In this document: one piece after another, positions 21,901 through 33,267 of the stretch | Layout: each line of letters starts with the position of its first letter | Position numbering within the stretch: the first letter of the stretch is position 1 | Source: Klebsormidium nitens | Taxonomy: Eukaryota > Streptophyta > Klebsormidiophyceae > Klebsormidiales > Klebsormidiaceae | Assembly: GCA_000708835.1 (NCBI GenBank) | Contig: DF237679.1 | Span: 1-39,268 of the forward strand | Direction of reading: 5' to 3' | DNA: 39,268 nt | Notes under the pieces: model-generated | Databases searched by the model: none | Seen by the model: the letters and a program-made list of their open reading frames with translations, nothing else | What the model was told of the DNA's origin: nothing | Position numbers and translations under genes: made by a program

Positions 21901-22140
21901 TGAAGAGTGTCTTGTTTTCAAACAAAGCCCTAGAGTACACGCACACCGACCGAAGCAGACTTCTTCAGTGACTCGTTATCCTGAACGAACCTACATGTAC
22001 TGAATGAGGATCTGGTTGACGCGTCTTATTGAACGGCTGAACGCTTACGAAAGGTCCACCCCTTCTCAGGGGTTGAATTTCTGACGCCAACTTCTGATCA
22101 ATTAGCAAAATGTTTGAGCAAAGTCCAAAGCTCAAAGCTA
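18973..22140. other. intergenic region, no gene recognised
   Basis: Open frames here are short or low in complexity. The + strand at about 20450-20720 is strongly pyrimidine-rich (runs of TCTCTC and TTCTTC), resembling the pyrimidine-rich spacer inside the retroelement. A - strand ORF of 60 codons starting at 20814 and a + strand ORF of 109 codons at 21416-21745 match nothing I know. Part of this stretch may be decayed transposon DNA. Confidence 0.4.
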
Positions 22141-25100
22141 CTATGATAAGATGGTCCATGATAGACGGGGTCTGCAGAGGCAAACAACCACACTGTATAT
22201 CTTGAAACCTCCGTACTGCCGAAAGAGTAAGTCACACCTTTCTATTCCAATCTGATACTCCTTTCCCCCGGTTGCAATTCCTGCACCTTCCTTATCCCAA
22301 GTGTTTTTTACGGGGGCTGTTACGCGGCGGCCACTCAACCGGATCTCTCTAAGTTGGCTTAGAGCACCACTTGCACCATACAAGCCTCGGAGCATCTCCG
22401 CAGTAAAGTCCGCGACGCAGATGCCTCGCACCTCGGAGAGTCTTTCGCGAACGCCCGGCGGCGGCTCTGCTGACTGCGTCCACCGATTGTCGCCGTCTTT
22501 CCAGTTTTTTAAACCCGCACCTCCACCTCCACCTCCGGTCTTCCTCGCCGGTGCTGTGGTTGGGGGCGGCGTCGGCGGACGGGTTGTGGGCGGTGGGGTT
22601 GCGAGAGCGGTCTTCCTGAGCATGGCAACCCTGGTGTTTGCGTTTTCGGGTCCCAGGGTGCTCTTCAGGTAGCAGCAGTCGTGGTCGGCGCAGTGCGCGA
22701 TGCCGACGCACGCGGCCTCGTTGTCGCAGCGCGCGATGCACGCGCCGATGCTCTCGACGGTGGCAACGTCCCCGCACAAGGCAGCGTTGGTGGGGGCGCC
22801 CGCCGACGGGAAGATGTCGTTACCCGGATTATCCTGCGGAGAGAGACTCAGTGGCCAAAGACCGGTGGGCCGGCCTGAATTACAGGGACTCCTCAGACAA
22901 CGTCGTAGTTCCAAACCTTACTTCTATATTCTCCGAGCTCAAGAGCTGTTGGAGAGTATTGGATGGGAACGCGCGGTGGGATTTAGACCCTGACATCAAC
23001 GGGCGACGTGACCGGATCCCAAAGAGGAGCCTCGCCAGAGGCTAGATAAGGATCCATCGCCACATCGCGGATTTTTGAAAAGTTGGTAAGAAGGTCAGGA
23101 GTGCCGCCGGAAAGGCTTGTGCGGAGCCTGAGAGTGGGCTCAAAAGCTAGTGCATGCAGTCAAGTAGCTTGCACCCGCTGTCAAACAGAACTTGTGTTGT
23201 CGCCACCTTTGAGTTCTTCGACGCAAGCAGCTGAAACCTGGTCAGAATCTCATCGGTCTTGATTTAAGGTGGGTTCGAGGGCACTTCGAGGTCGTGGTTT
23301 CGAGGGGCACACACTTATCTTGAAACGGACCTACAAGCTGCACAGAGGTGAACTTACCTTCCCGTACGCGACGACGTATCCAGGTAAGCCTGCACGAAAG
23401 AGGATGAGCCGGAGAAGCGTTAATGAGGGACGTACTCTAGGTAGAGTACGTTACACCTTGGCAAGTCCACTATTCGCGTTTGTACCACGTAAAAGCATGC
23501 TGAAAGAGACTCGATCTGCTTTGCGAATGGGCTTCACGGCTTTGCACAGCACTGAGCATCGTTCCACTTCGTGCCACAAGACCGGGCTTCCAGAATCCAA
23601 ACGGGCCAACGACCAAATGACGCACCGCACAGGGACGTCTGGTCCGTATTGTTCACCGCCGCCAGCTAGGAGCTCACCCGTCTTCAGATGAGCGATGGTC
23701 CTTGTGTTGGCAGTCGGACTGTCCATTCTGCCCTTGAGGAAGCAGCAATTGACGTCAGCAACGTGGACGAACCCCGCACACCCGGCCGCAGCGTCGCAGC
23801 GCGTCTCGCAGGCGGGGGCATCCGTGTTGCTGTAAGTCAAATAGCCGCACGTGGGCGCATCCATCGGACCGTCTGAAGGGCGGATGTCGTTTAAGTAATA
23901 GTCCTGCACAGTCAAACAGCGGTTGAGTTCGCTAGTGCATGGTTGTCTTTTCTCGAGTTCCAGCTGACAGGTGGCGTGACCAAACGCAGATGCATTAAGT
24001 CAGTGCCACGGTGCGTGGGGCTGAATCAATCTGTTCTTCATAAAACAGGGCATACTAACCGTCACTCTGCCAAGCTGACTGACAGGACGAGAAGTGGGTG
24101 CCTTTCCAAGGCTGATAGAAACCTAGATACTCACGCGTTCTGTTACGGCCGTCTTAAAAGGGGACAATCTGGAACTCAAGATTGCGAGTTGGACAGACCC
24201 AATCCCTTCTCAGCCCACACCCTCTTACAGACCTGACACAACACCTTGAGAATCTTCGAGCACTCAGTGTGTACGCTGGTCGATCCAACCAAAGAAAGCG
24301 ATTAGCAATCATCACCACGTCAATCTCAAGGCGATGATTGAACCTTTTCCATCTGACAGCAGATCTTATTGACTGGCACAATCCTGTTCAACTAACAGCA
24401 AATACACTTTGCCCTCCGACATGCGATGCCCCTCGATTGACTCACCGCGTTTGGTTGCACAATGTATGTGTATGGTAGAGTGGGGGCGGTGGGTCCCGGA
24501 TAGTCTGCACGAAAAGGGATGATCCGGAAAAGCTTCAGAGAGAGGCGTTTACATCCCAGCTTCTGATCAGCTGAAATGCGAATCTACTGTCGAGCTACAA
24601 AGCTGCCTGGCAAGTTCACCTAGCGCATTTGGCGGCATATAACATTCTCCAGGCCTCTCTCTAGAGCATCCAGCCTTCAGAGCCTCTTTGCACAGCAGCC
24701 TCATCCCACCAGTGACTTGCATACATATTTACCTGTGCATGACTCGGATTCAACTCTCAAACAGGTAGTGAACAAAAGGCATGCGGCGCACAGGCTCACA
24801 GAGATTGTTCATCACTGCTGACGGTTCTTGTGTTAGCACTTGGACTCTCCAATCTGCTTTTCAGGAAGCCGCAATTGACATCAGCGTCGTGCACAAACCC
24901 CCCACATGCGTCGGCGGCGTTGCAACGCGTCTCGCAGTCTGAGGCGCTTGTGGCGCCGTAGGCTACATAGCTTCACCGGACCGTCCGTAGGGAGGATGTC
25001 GTTGCCGGGGAAATCCTGCAGCAAAAAAAGTCAGGTTAGCAGCACTTGAGCCCGCTGGTACAATATGTATCTTTTCTTGAACCCCACCAAACCTCAGGCA

Positions 25101-25481
25101 GGCGCAGCTGTAGCAGTGCCATTGACCATTGGGGTCACTAGTCCTTGAGTTCGAGCCCTTGCTGACCGTCACTATCCACTTATATATGTAGGCCAGGCGG
25201 AGCTGACAATGGTAATCAAGCAGATATCCAACAGATTGATGCAGGTAAAACCCAGGTCAAAGTTGGCTAGCTGCGTGTTCCGCCTCGGTCTCAGCCATGT
25301 TCATGCGCTGCCTCACGCAACGTGACTCACCGTGACCGATTGCACCGTGTCCTGCTGTGCTGCCACGTGGCCCATCATCATTGCAGGAATGAGCAGGAGG
25401 GCAATTAGGACCTTGCCATGAGCAACTAGTGCGGCAGCAGGCTCCCCGCGATGCAATTAAGGAGGGCGCTGTCGGCGCCAT
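22141..25481 (-). pseudogene. secreted PAN/Apple-like cysteine-rich protein gene, 5' half damaged
   Basis: Six segments match the + strand gene at 27060-31641 in order, length and splice phase: 25481-25331, 25015-24800, 24504-24446, 23903-23678, 23389-23358, 22833-22141. Exon 1 encodes a signal peptide core (VLIALLLIPAMMMGHVAAQ), but the ATG at 25481 is out of frame with it. Exon 2 lacks roughly 10-14 bases after DGPV, loses one Cys of the NCC motif (NCG) and has no clean donor frame. Exons 3-6 are open. Exon 4 (226 bp) and exon 6 hold intact six-Cys modules (CETRC, GFVHVADVNCCFLK; and CIARC, HCADHDCCYLK). After a short Pro/Thr and Gly run, exon 6 continues about 125 residues further than the + copy. 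A shorter product from a downstream start cannot be excluded. Confidence 0.65.
24800..25015 (-). pseudogene. decayed PAN-like exon 2
   Basis: The exon opens after a proper TGCAG acceptor with GNDILPTDGPV, loses the segment that should hold the first Cys, and then runs out of frame into a TGA. The expected residues (ETRC, GFVH, DVNC) are still readable in the shifted frame. The end before GTGAGC at 24799 no longer keeps the usual 226-bp length (216 bp here). Confidence 0.7.
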
Positions 25482-27059
25482 GATGACTTGCTGGTGGAGA
25501 ATTGCTGGCGAGCTGGTTGATTCGGTTGGGGGGCTCAGATCTGGAGGAGTACTAGGGGAGGGGAGGATCAGCAATGAGGGTACAACAAGTAAAAACGACT
25601 CGGAATTTTGCCGGCATGGAGACACGCGACTGTTGAACTTGAGAGCAAAGGTGGAGCTAGCAGCTAGGAAAAGTCCAGATCGGTGTGACTACAGGCAACA
25701 TTTGCAATATCATCTTAACAGCAGCAGCTTCCTGGCAGCTATTCATATCTACTTTGAGAGGGCATCTGCCTCTAAGAGCATGGAATGCAGACCAAGTAGC
25801 CTCAGGTAGGTTACAGGTATGTGGAGGCGTGCGTGAAGCATTCAACCGCAATGGTTGATCGCTCCCGTTTCTTCTACCTATGTAGCTACACGACACCGCA
25901 TGAAATAAAGAAGCCGCCGCTGAGCCGTTATGTCGTGTATAATGCACTACCTTGTTACCATAAGGGCCGCCGCGGCCGGCGTACCGCGGCCGCCGCGTAC
26001 TGGGTGATACGCATCCCTTCTTCCCAGCCTTCAGGCATTTTTCTTGACACTCTTGATTGGTCTTGCCTTCTCTTCAAGGATGGGTTGAGTACTTTAGTGT
26101 CAACGATGTACTGACAGTGAACTTACTAAGGCAGGGGGCGGCACCCGGCGGCCGCCCCACCAAAACGACTCTGAGTCAACTCCGGCTAGTAATCCCATGC
26201 AGGAGCATTTACTTTACTGCATAATGCATTGCAGTCCAGGGTAGCGGCGACTTTCTGAAGCCAAGCGCGGCGCCGGCGGCAGGGGGAGTCCCCAGAGTGA
26301 TCTGGACAGGTTGAATTCAGCTTGCAGCTTGGAGGTTGCACAGGCGGCTTTGCACCCTCTTTGCACTGCATGATGGACTCCATTCTTATAGAGTGAGACT
26401 GCAAGCTGTAACTAGAAAAGGCCGAACCCAAAATGTTCCTGGGGCCTGAGTACGAGGTAGGGCCGCGGTGTAGGTACAGTGAATGGTTAGTCGAGTCTTG
26501 CACTAGCCTAGAATGGGTGCATAATACATGAGCCGCTACAGCGGTCCAGCGGCGTGTTTCTCGCGGGGATCTTCCTCACAAACAGGATCTCTTTGAGCTC
26601 AATAAATGCAGCATGCTCAATAAATGCAGCATGCAGAACTAGGAAACCAGCGCGCTGACAGACTATATATACAGCCAGCCAGCTGCCAAACCATGAGCCT
26701 GTCGCTGACTTCGTAGCTGTAGACTGTATATCTGCCCCACGTCTCACAATGGCGCTGATCAGGCCAGGGAGCAGAATCGGAACCTCCGAGTGCGCCCTAA
26801 GTCGACGACAACCTCCCAAAGTAACTGGCCTTAATATTAATGTGGCACTATTCGACTGGTCACATTGGACAGGACACCAAACCTCAGCTAACCTCGATAT
26901 CGCTCATAGATTTCTCCTGATTAGTCACGAAACAGCGCTGAGGTCTCGTTCCCTCAGGGGTCGTTTACACCTACAGTAGTCGCCTCTCGTTGCTGCATGC
27001 CTCAAGCTGATTGATATCAGCTTCTCGGCATTCACTCTGAGCAGCCGCAAGTCGTCAAC
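25482..27059. promoter_or_regulatory. divergent spacer of the inverted PAN-like gene pair
   Basis: This spacer sits between the two start codons of the head-to-head copies. A TATATATA word at 26664-26671 lies about 390 bases upstream of the + gene ATG. A perfect 18-bp tandem duplication (GCTCAATAAATGCAGCAT) is at 26597-26632. A GC-rich patch of repeated GCCGCGGCC words lies at about 25965-26000, with another at about 26130-26160. An ORF at 25429-25809 shows no motif. No gene is seen here. Confidence 0.45.
26597..26632. repeat. 18-bp perfect tandem duplication
   Basis: GCTCAATAAATGCAGCAT occurs twice without a gap, about 35 bases upstream of the TATATATA word. Confidence 0.9.
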
Positions 27060-30000
27060 ATGGCGCCACGTACAAGTTCTTCCTCCTATTCGCAGCGCGA
27101 TATGGGGCCTGCTGCCACGGCCGCAGTCAGCATCCTCGCCTTCCTGCTCCTTCCCGTGGTGATGCTCGGCCACGTGGCTGCGCAACCGTACACATACACG
27201 GTGCAACCAAACACGGTGAGTCACGCGGCATGAGGCACTCGCATGTGAAGGGCAATGCGGTATCTGTCGTGCAATCAGCTCTGTGCTTGAAGGTTCTCAA
27301 CTTAGCCTATGTTGTATCAGGTGTTAGCGTCTTGGCCCTGTTCTTGCACTGAGAGAGACCTGTCACCTAATTGGGGGCTTGTGTATCAATGATTGAGTTT
27401 TGCACGTTGGCAAGCTGCAGTATAAGTCCTCATCTCCTTAGCTTCCTAGTCTCTTGATACTTCTTAATATAAGTGACTGCCGTAGCGGGGCACTTGAGTA
27501 GATAGTATTGGCCCTCAAAAATAATTTGCGTCCGACTCGTGCCTTCTTGTGGGTTCGAGGCCCAGCAGTTGGGCATACCGCAACAAACAGCAATTCCTTG
27601 TAACCTGATGAAATCTGGCTTCAGCCCAAACAATACATGGCACTGGGCCCGTTTCTGCATCTGCATCTGGTCGCGCAAACCGCAACTTTTGAATTAAAAG
27701 AGAGATACATTATGCACTAGCGAGCTCATCAGCCGCCGGCTAGTGAGCTTTCGATTGATGTGCAGAATTACCCCTTCAATGACATCCGCCCTTCAGACGG
27801 TCCAGTGAATGCTCCTGCGTGCGGCAATTTGGCTTACGGCGACACGAGCCCCACCGCCTGCGAGACGCGCTGCAACGCCGCCGACGCGTGCGTGGGGTTC
27901 GTCCACGTTGCTGACGTCAATTGCTGCTTTTTGAAGAGCAAGCTGGAGGGTCAGAATGCTAACCCGAGTTGCGTCACCCATCTGAAGACAGGTGAGCTCT
28001 CACACTGTAAAATGCTAGCGGAAGTGGGCAGATCGAGCTGTGAGCTTGTGCGGTTAGTCAAACGTTTCTGGTCGCTGATCATTCATGAAATCTTAATAAT
28101 GCACAGGTAGTGGCAGTGACGTGTAGGCAATCTACACAGGGAGAAACGGCTTTTCCCCGGGGTCGGGGAAAGCCCGGGCTGTTCCCGGGGAAGGCCTTTT
28201 CCCGGCAATTTCCCCGGGGATGGTCATGTCCGAGGAATTCGTCAGATCCCCGGGGTCCTCCCCGGTGACCGGGGAAGCAAGTCCGGGGAAACGAACCCCG
28301 GGGAAGGAAGGCAAATCAAAAAAGCTCCCCCACACCAGGATAAGATATTTTCGAGTTGTCCAGCGTGTAGGCAGACCGTATGCTGTCAGTAGGAAGCGTC
28401 TTGAATGAGAGAAAAGCAAAAAAGAGGGAGAAAGGATCTGCTGTCGTTGCTGGGGTTCGAACTCGTGCCCTTGGCCACCGGGTGACGTTACCTGATGTCG
28501 AGCACCTTAAANNNNNNNNNNNNNNNNNNNNTGAAACTAGCGTACCTTGAGTTGATCTGAAAATATCATGTACGGATCAGTTACACCCTTAAGCATACAC
28601 AGCGCAGGTACTGCTTATCCTCGAGCCTGTTCTGCATTCAAACAGTCGTTGCAGATTCGAAAGGTACCGTCACACAAATGCGTGCCTCGCGTGTCGGTCG
28701 CTCAAGGCCTGTCAAAGAACGAACTCGGTCTTTACGCTGCATCCCCGTTTCGAAAGCGCAATGTAATTCGACCCCTTGAGAATTTGAATTTCTTGAAGAA
28801 CAGCCGTTACTAGGTCAACCTCGCCTTGACCCTTGCGTATTAATACTTCTTTACGAACACTTTCACTTATAAGTGTTGTTAGGTATAGAGATGTATTCCT
28901 TGGAATTTGGCTAAGTGTCTGTCTTCCCCGGACATGAAAGGCAATTCCCCGGGGTTCACTTCCTTCCCCGGGTTTTCGATGGCCGGGGAAGACTTGAACG
29001 GTCTTTCCCCGGTCACAACCCCGGGGAGTCTATCCCGGGGAAGCCGGATCACGTCTCCCCGGCTTTTCCCAGGGGTGAGTCCGGGCAATCTCCGGTCTCT
29101 ACCTCCGGGGAAAAGCCAATTCTCCCTGTGCTAGTGGTGAGGCGACGGTGCTGTGCAAAGCGATGAAGGCTGGCTGCACAGGAGAGTGTCCTTGAGCATG
29201 CCTTTTTTTCATGGAACAATGTGCATGGGTGAACTTGCCAGGCAGCTTGGTAGTTTGATAGTGGATTCGCATCTCTGCTGTTTAGAAGCTGTAACGTAAG
29301 GCCTCTTTCTGAAGCCTCATCCAAAAGTGTGCAGGCTCCCCTGGAAACGTCGTGGCCACACTACCGTACACATACACGGTGCAAACAAACACGGTGAGTC
29401 GAGCGATGGGTAGCGCCTTTTGAAGGGCAAGGTAGGTGTTAAACCTGTTGAATTCAGGTCGTCAATAACGGTTGGGCCATCACATCAAGTTTGGTGTGGC
29501 TCTTATCACTTCCTTTGCGGAATTAAGCAGAAGACGTGGGTGCTCAAGAATCAGTTGCTACGATCAACCAGCAGATCATCTCCGTGCTTGAAGGCTAGGT
29601 TCAGAGTAATATGCCAGGTCAGCAAGAGGTCCTTGACTAAGCAGGATCAAAGTCTGTCCCCCTGGGCAGTCTGTGTTCGCTATTCAATCTTGCTTGGAAT
29701 TTTGCAGTAAGTTTCTCGTCAGCCGGGCCCCTTTCTACCGTACAAGCACGCTTGAGCGCCATGGTAATTAATGGCCTAGTTGGAAAGGCACCCAGTATCT
29801 GTTGCTTTGATGTGAGTCGGCTTGGCGTAGTGGCGGTTAGCAGCTCTTGTGTACTCGTAAAGAAATCATGCTTCAGCCCCATCACCATGCATCACGGCTG
29901 CATCTGCGTCTCGTCACGCAAGCTAAGCTGAAAGTTGGAAAGACCACCGCGCTCATGTGCGGTTTGTGCACAGAACTACTGGGCAACGACATACACCCTT

Positions 30001-31641
30001 CGGACGGTCCGATAAATGCGCCCGCGTGCGGCGATTTGGCTTACATTGAGAGCCCCACCGCCTGCGAGGCGCGCTGCAACGCCGCGGCCGGGTGTGCGGG
30101 GTTCGTCCACGTCGCTGACGTCAATTGCTGCTTCCTCAAAGGCAAGCTGGAGGCTCAGAGCGCCAACACGGCTTGCGTCACTCATTTGAAGACGGGTGAG
30201 CTCCTAGCTGGCGGTAGTGGATATGAAGTGTCCGTGTCCGTGTCCCTGACCCTGTCCCTAACCCTGTCCCTGTCCCTGTCCTTGAGCAGCTGCAGAGCTG
30301 CATCTGAACGCTGAACGGTTAGCAGGCTGGCCCACTCGTGCACCGGTAGTGTGCTTGCTATCTGATCGTGGCGTGCCGTTGTTGTGCAAAGGCTTTCAAA
30401 GCAGATTGTCATCGAGCATCTTTACGTGGTCCATCTTCCAATGACAGTGTAGCGCCATGCAGTGTAGAAGCGCAACGGTTGACACGCAGCCCCACGGATA
30501 GAGAGCTGTAAGATAAAGCCCTCTTTCTGAAACTTCTTCTCTTTATCCCGTTTCGTGCAGGCTTACCTGGATACGTCGTCGCCTACGGGAAGGTAAGTTT
30601 CAGCGCCGTGGTGGTCATAGGTCCGTTTCACAATTGCTTGACCTCGAGATCAGGGTTCAAAACGCTTCGAAAACCACCTTCTTCTCCGTCCGGCGACGGC
30701 GAGTAACTACTTCTTGGGTCGAAGTACTTACAGTTAATAAAGAAACACGCTTTTTTGACATTGGGTGCATGCTCGTTTCATGGACTCGCATCCGTCAAGC
30801 ATACTCTCAGGCTTTGCATGTTTTCAGAAGCCTTTTTGAGGAGGCAACTCTGGCCCTATCATGCTATCACCGACCTTTCAACACCTGTAGAACCGCGGCG
30901 ATATGGCCTTATCCACTTTCAGCTAGCGAGGCTTCTCCGTGGTATCCAACCTGTTCACGTCGCCCCTTAATTGCAAAGCCAAACCTCTTTGCCAAATATG
31001 TTCCAGTCCCTGCATCAACACTCCCCAGTACCGCTGATCACCCAAGAACAAATCTCTGAGATACGCTGTCTGATTCGATCGGGCCCTGGCAACCAAGACG
31101 GTCCACCCTGCTCCTCGACTCACCGAACTCTCATCCGCATCTAATGTAGGACAATCCGGGTAACGACATCTTTCCTCCGGCGGGCGCCCCGACCAACGCT
31201 GCCTTGTGCGGCGACGTTGCGACCGTTGAGAGCATCGGCGCGTGCATCGCGCGCTGCGACAACGCGGCCGCGTGCGCAGGCATCGCGCACTGCGCCGATT
31301 ACGACTGCTGCTACCTGAAGAGCACCCTGGGACCCGAGAATGCAAACACCAGGGTTGCCATGCTCAGGAAGACCGCTCTTGCGACCCCAACGCCAACAAC
31401 CCCACCGCCAACAACCCCACCACCGGCAACCCCACCGCCAACAACCTCACCGCCAGAAACGCCACTGCCCACAACCCCACCGCCAGCAACCCCACTGCCC
31501 ACAACCCCAGCGCCAACAACCCCACCGCCGACGCCGTCGACCCCACCGCCCACCAAACCACCGCCGGCGAGCACAGCGCCGCCGACGAACAGCGGAGGTT
31601 CAGGAGGTGGGGGTTCAAGGGGTGGGAAACAACTAGCCTAA
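27060..31641 (+). CDS. secreted PAN/Apple-like cysteine-rich protein with Pro/Thr tail
   Basis: Six exons: 27060-27215, 27766-27991, 29335-29393, 29974-30195, 30561-30592, 31150-31641; about 395 aa if exon 4 reads through. Exon 1 is a signal peptide (hydrophobic core near residues 21-41, cleavage likely after VAA). Exons 2 and 4 encode A-type modules (DIRPSDGP, CETRC, GFVHVADVNCCFLK); exon 6 encodes a B-type module (CIARC, HCADYDCCYLK). The Cys spacing resembles PAN/Apple domains, which bind sugars or proteins. The tail is Pro/Thr-rich (TPPPTT units), like algal hydroxyproline-rich wall proteins, and ends in a Gly/Ser run. Exon 4 is 222 bp where 223 is needed: one base is missing near 29979, so this copy breaks frame unless another acceptor is used. 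Intron 2 carries a transposon. Confidence 0.65.
28135..29130. mobile_element. CACTA-like non-autonomous DNA transposon (996 bp)
   Basis: Both ends begin CACAGGGAGAA and continue GGCTTTTCCCCGG in inverted orientation (about 25 of 28 bases match). The 3-bp word CTA flanks both sides (28132-28134 and 29131-29133), as a target site duplication. A 3-bp duplication and CAC.. ends suit the CACTA (En/Spm) superfamily. About 190 bp at each end is packed with TTCCCCGG/CCGGGGAA words in both orientations, like the subterminal transposase-binding repeats of that group. No transposase ORF is present. A 20-N assembly gap (28512-28531) lies inside. It sits in intron 2 of the + PAN-like gene. Confidence 0.75.
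28512..28531. other. assembly gap (20 N)
   Basis: A run of 20 Ns lies inside the CACTA-like element, so its internal length is uncertain. Confidence 0.99.
30227..30286. repeat. TGTCCC-type hexamer microsatellite
   Basis: Imperfect repeats of TGTCCG, TGTCCC, TGACCC and TAACCC run for about 60 bases in the intron just after PAN-like exon 4. Confidence 0.85.
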
Positions 31642-33267
31642 GAAGACCGGCACTCGGGTGACGCAGTCTGCAAAGCGGCTGCTGAGCGTTTTGCGAAAGA
31701 CTCCTGCGAGGGCGCGAGGTTTCGGAATGAGAAGGTGCAGGGGATTTGCAGCCGGGGAAGGGAGTACCAGTGTGAGAAAAACAGTTGAGCAAATTTCGTA
31801 CTCTTCGGGCGTACGGATGTTCGATGTTAGAGATATATAGTCGTGGGACTCTTCTGTATCTGCAGATTCGTTTCTAGCTGAACCACCTATTCACATAGCT
31901 GCTTACTTTGGTTTTATCCTGCTCAGAGACCGTGCGAAACTGATCGAAGGTGGGCGTTGGTTCGTCTTAAGAAGGGACGGTGGATCGTATGTTACCAACC
32001 CAAGACTCGTCAACCAGATGCTCGTTTGAGGACATGTCGATCCGTGATAGGATGATTAGTTATCACTGAAGAAGTTTGGTTTGGTGTGTTCTACGTTTTC
32101 TAGGCCTGTGATCATTGACACGAAACTATATAGGTAAGAGTTATGCACAGCTATCCCGGTTAGTTGGTGTGGGCGTCTTCCTCTAAAATCTAATTCGAGT
32201 AGGAGACGGTGATCTCATGATGGTCGATAGCGTACGTTTTCGAATTGACGAACAGTGAAAAATGGATATTTGCGTTATGAAGCTTGTTGAGCTTGCACCA
32301 ATAAGCACTAGTAAGATCGGACTGAGATTTTGTCTAACATATATGCGCAGCTTCTCTCAGTGCAGACAGTCATGCGATTAATGTCAGTCAGCGCTGAGCA
32401 GTACGGCTGATCTCAGTTTGGTCCCGCGGTTCGAAAACCTTTGAATCGATTCATGGTACGCGATCTTGCAGTGCGCCATATGTGTTGGAAGAACAAGAAT
32501 ATAGCCCCCAAGTATAAGTTAAGTGTGTCCAAATGATCCGATCGATAAGGCCGGACGTGATATAACTGTAAACTTGCATGACGAGCACTTGCCGAGCACT
32601 GCAGAAGCAATAGCCGCGCGGCCCACCCCATTTGTATACGTTCCATTAAGCTCTGAGCATTAACATGTGACATACCACTTCATGCAGCTAACTATCATTC
32701 CGAAAGACCAACTCAGAAGCCCGTAACCACCGAAGACCAATTTTAGGACACCGTATGTTTGTTTCGTTAATTCCTTGGTATCAAGAATTGGGACTCAGGA
32801 TAACAAGGTTTTGGAATTGTCAGTATGGTGCTCCTTAGCCGGCCATGTATGCAATTGCACGCTGATGTGCACACAAGCCCTGTGTCTGTCCGGCCGTGAA
32901 AGGTAAGCAAGTAAGCTACACAGGGCAATGCATAAGCACTTGACAAAAGCAGCGTCAGTAACGAGTTTGCTGTTAGGACGTTGTGTTCTGATGGGGGTGG
33001 ACGGACTTTTGAGCTGCACCTGATCTAAGCGGGTCCAATGCTTTTGACAGAGCTTGCTGCCGTACTTCACAGATCCCTCTCATCGTAAATGAGTGTCGTC
33101 AAGAAGCTGCGTGAATGCTGTTGCCTGCTTCTTTCAACACCTTAAGCTAGTCAGTCGGCCCATATAGTACAGACTCAGTACGGTCCCCGCATCCATAAGT
33201 CAACCTTCCCCCATGACATCCTATCTTTTCTATCTACACTCGAGACCCCAGACCGGGGCACAGATGA
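31642..33267. other. intergenic region between convergent genes, no gene seen
   Basis: It holds the 3' ends of the PAN-like gene (+) and the F-box gene (-). DNA just after 31641 still aligns with the coding tail of the inverted copy (GACGCAGTC, GCGAAAGACTC words), so the first 130 bases are former coding sequence. The rest is AT-rich and shows no motif I can name. Confidence 0.5.

Noticed and set aside
28455-28511. tRNA-like B-box (GGTTCGAACTC) inside the CACTA-like element, and similar words near 19250, 25140, 27545 and 30650
   Set aside because: None shows a full cloverleaf with A-box, anticodon stem and acceptor stem. They may be SINE remnants but are too short to call.
30227-30286. Interstitial telomere-like tract (CCCTAA-like words)
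   Set aside because: Only one TAACCC unit occurs in a TGTCCC microsatellite; it is simple-sequence slippage, not telomere repeat.
31311-31574. - strand ORF of Gly/Val repeats opposite the Pro/Thr tail
   Set aside because: It is the antisense shadow of the TPPPTT-coding repeat.
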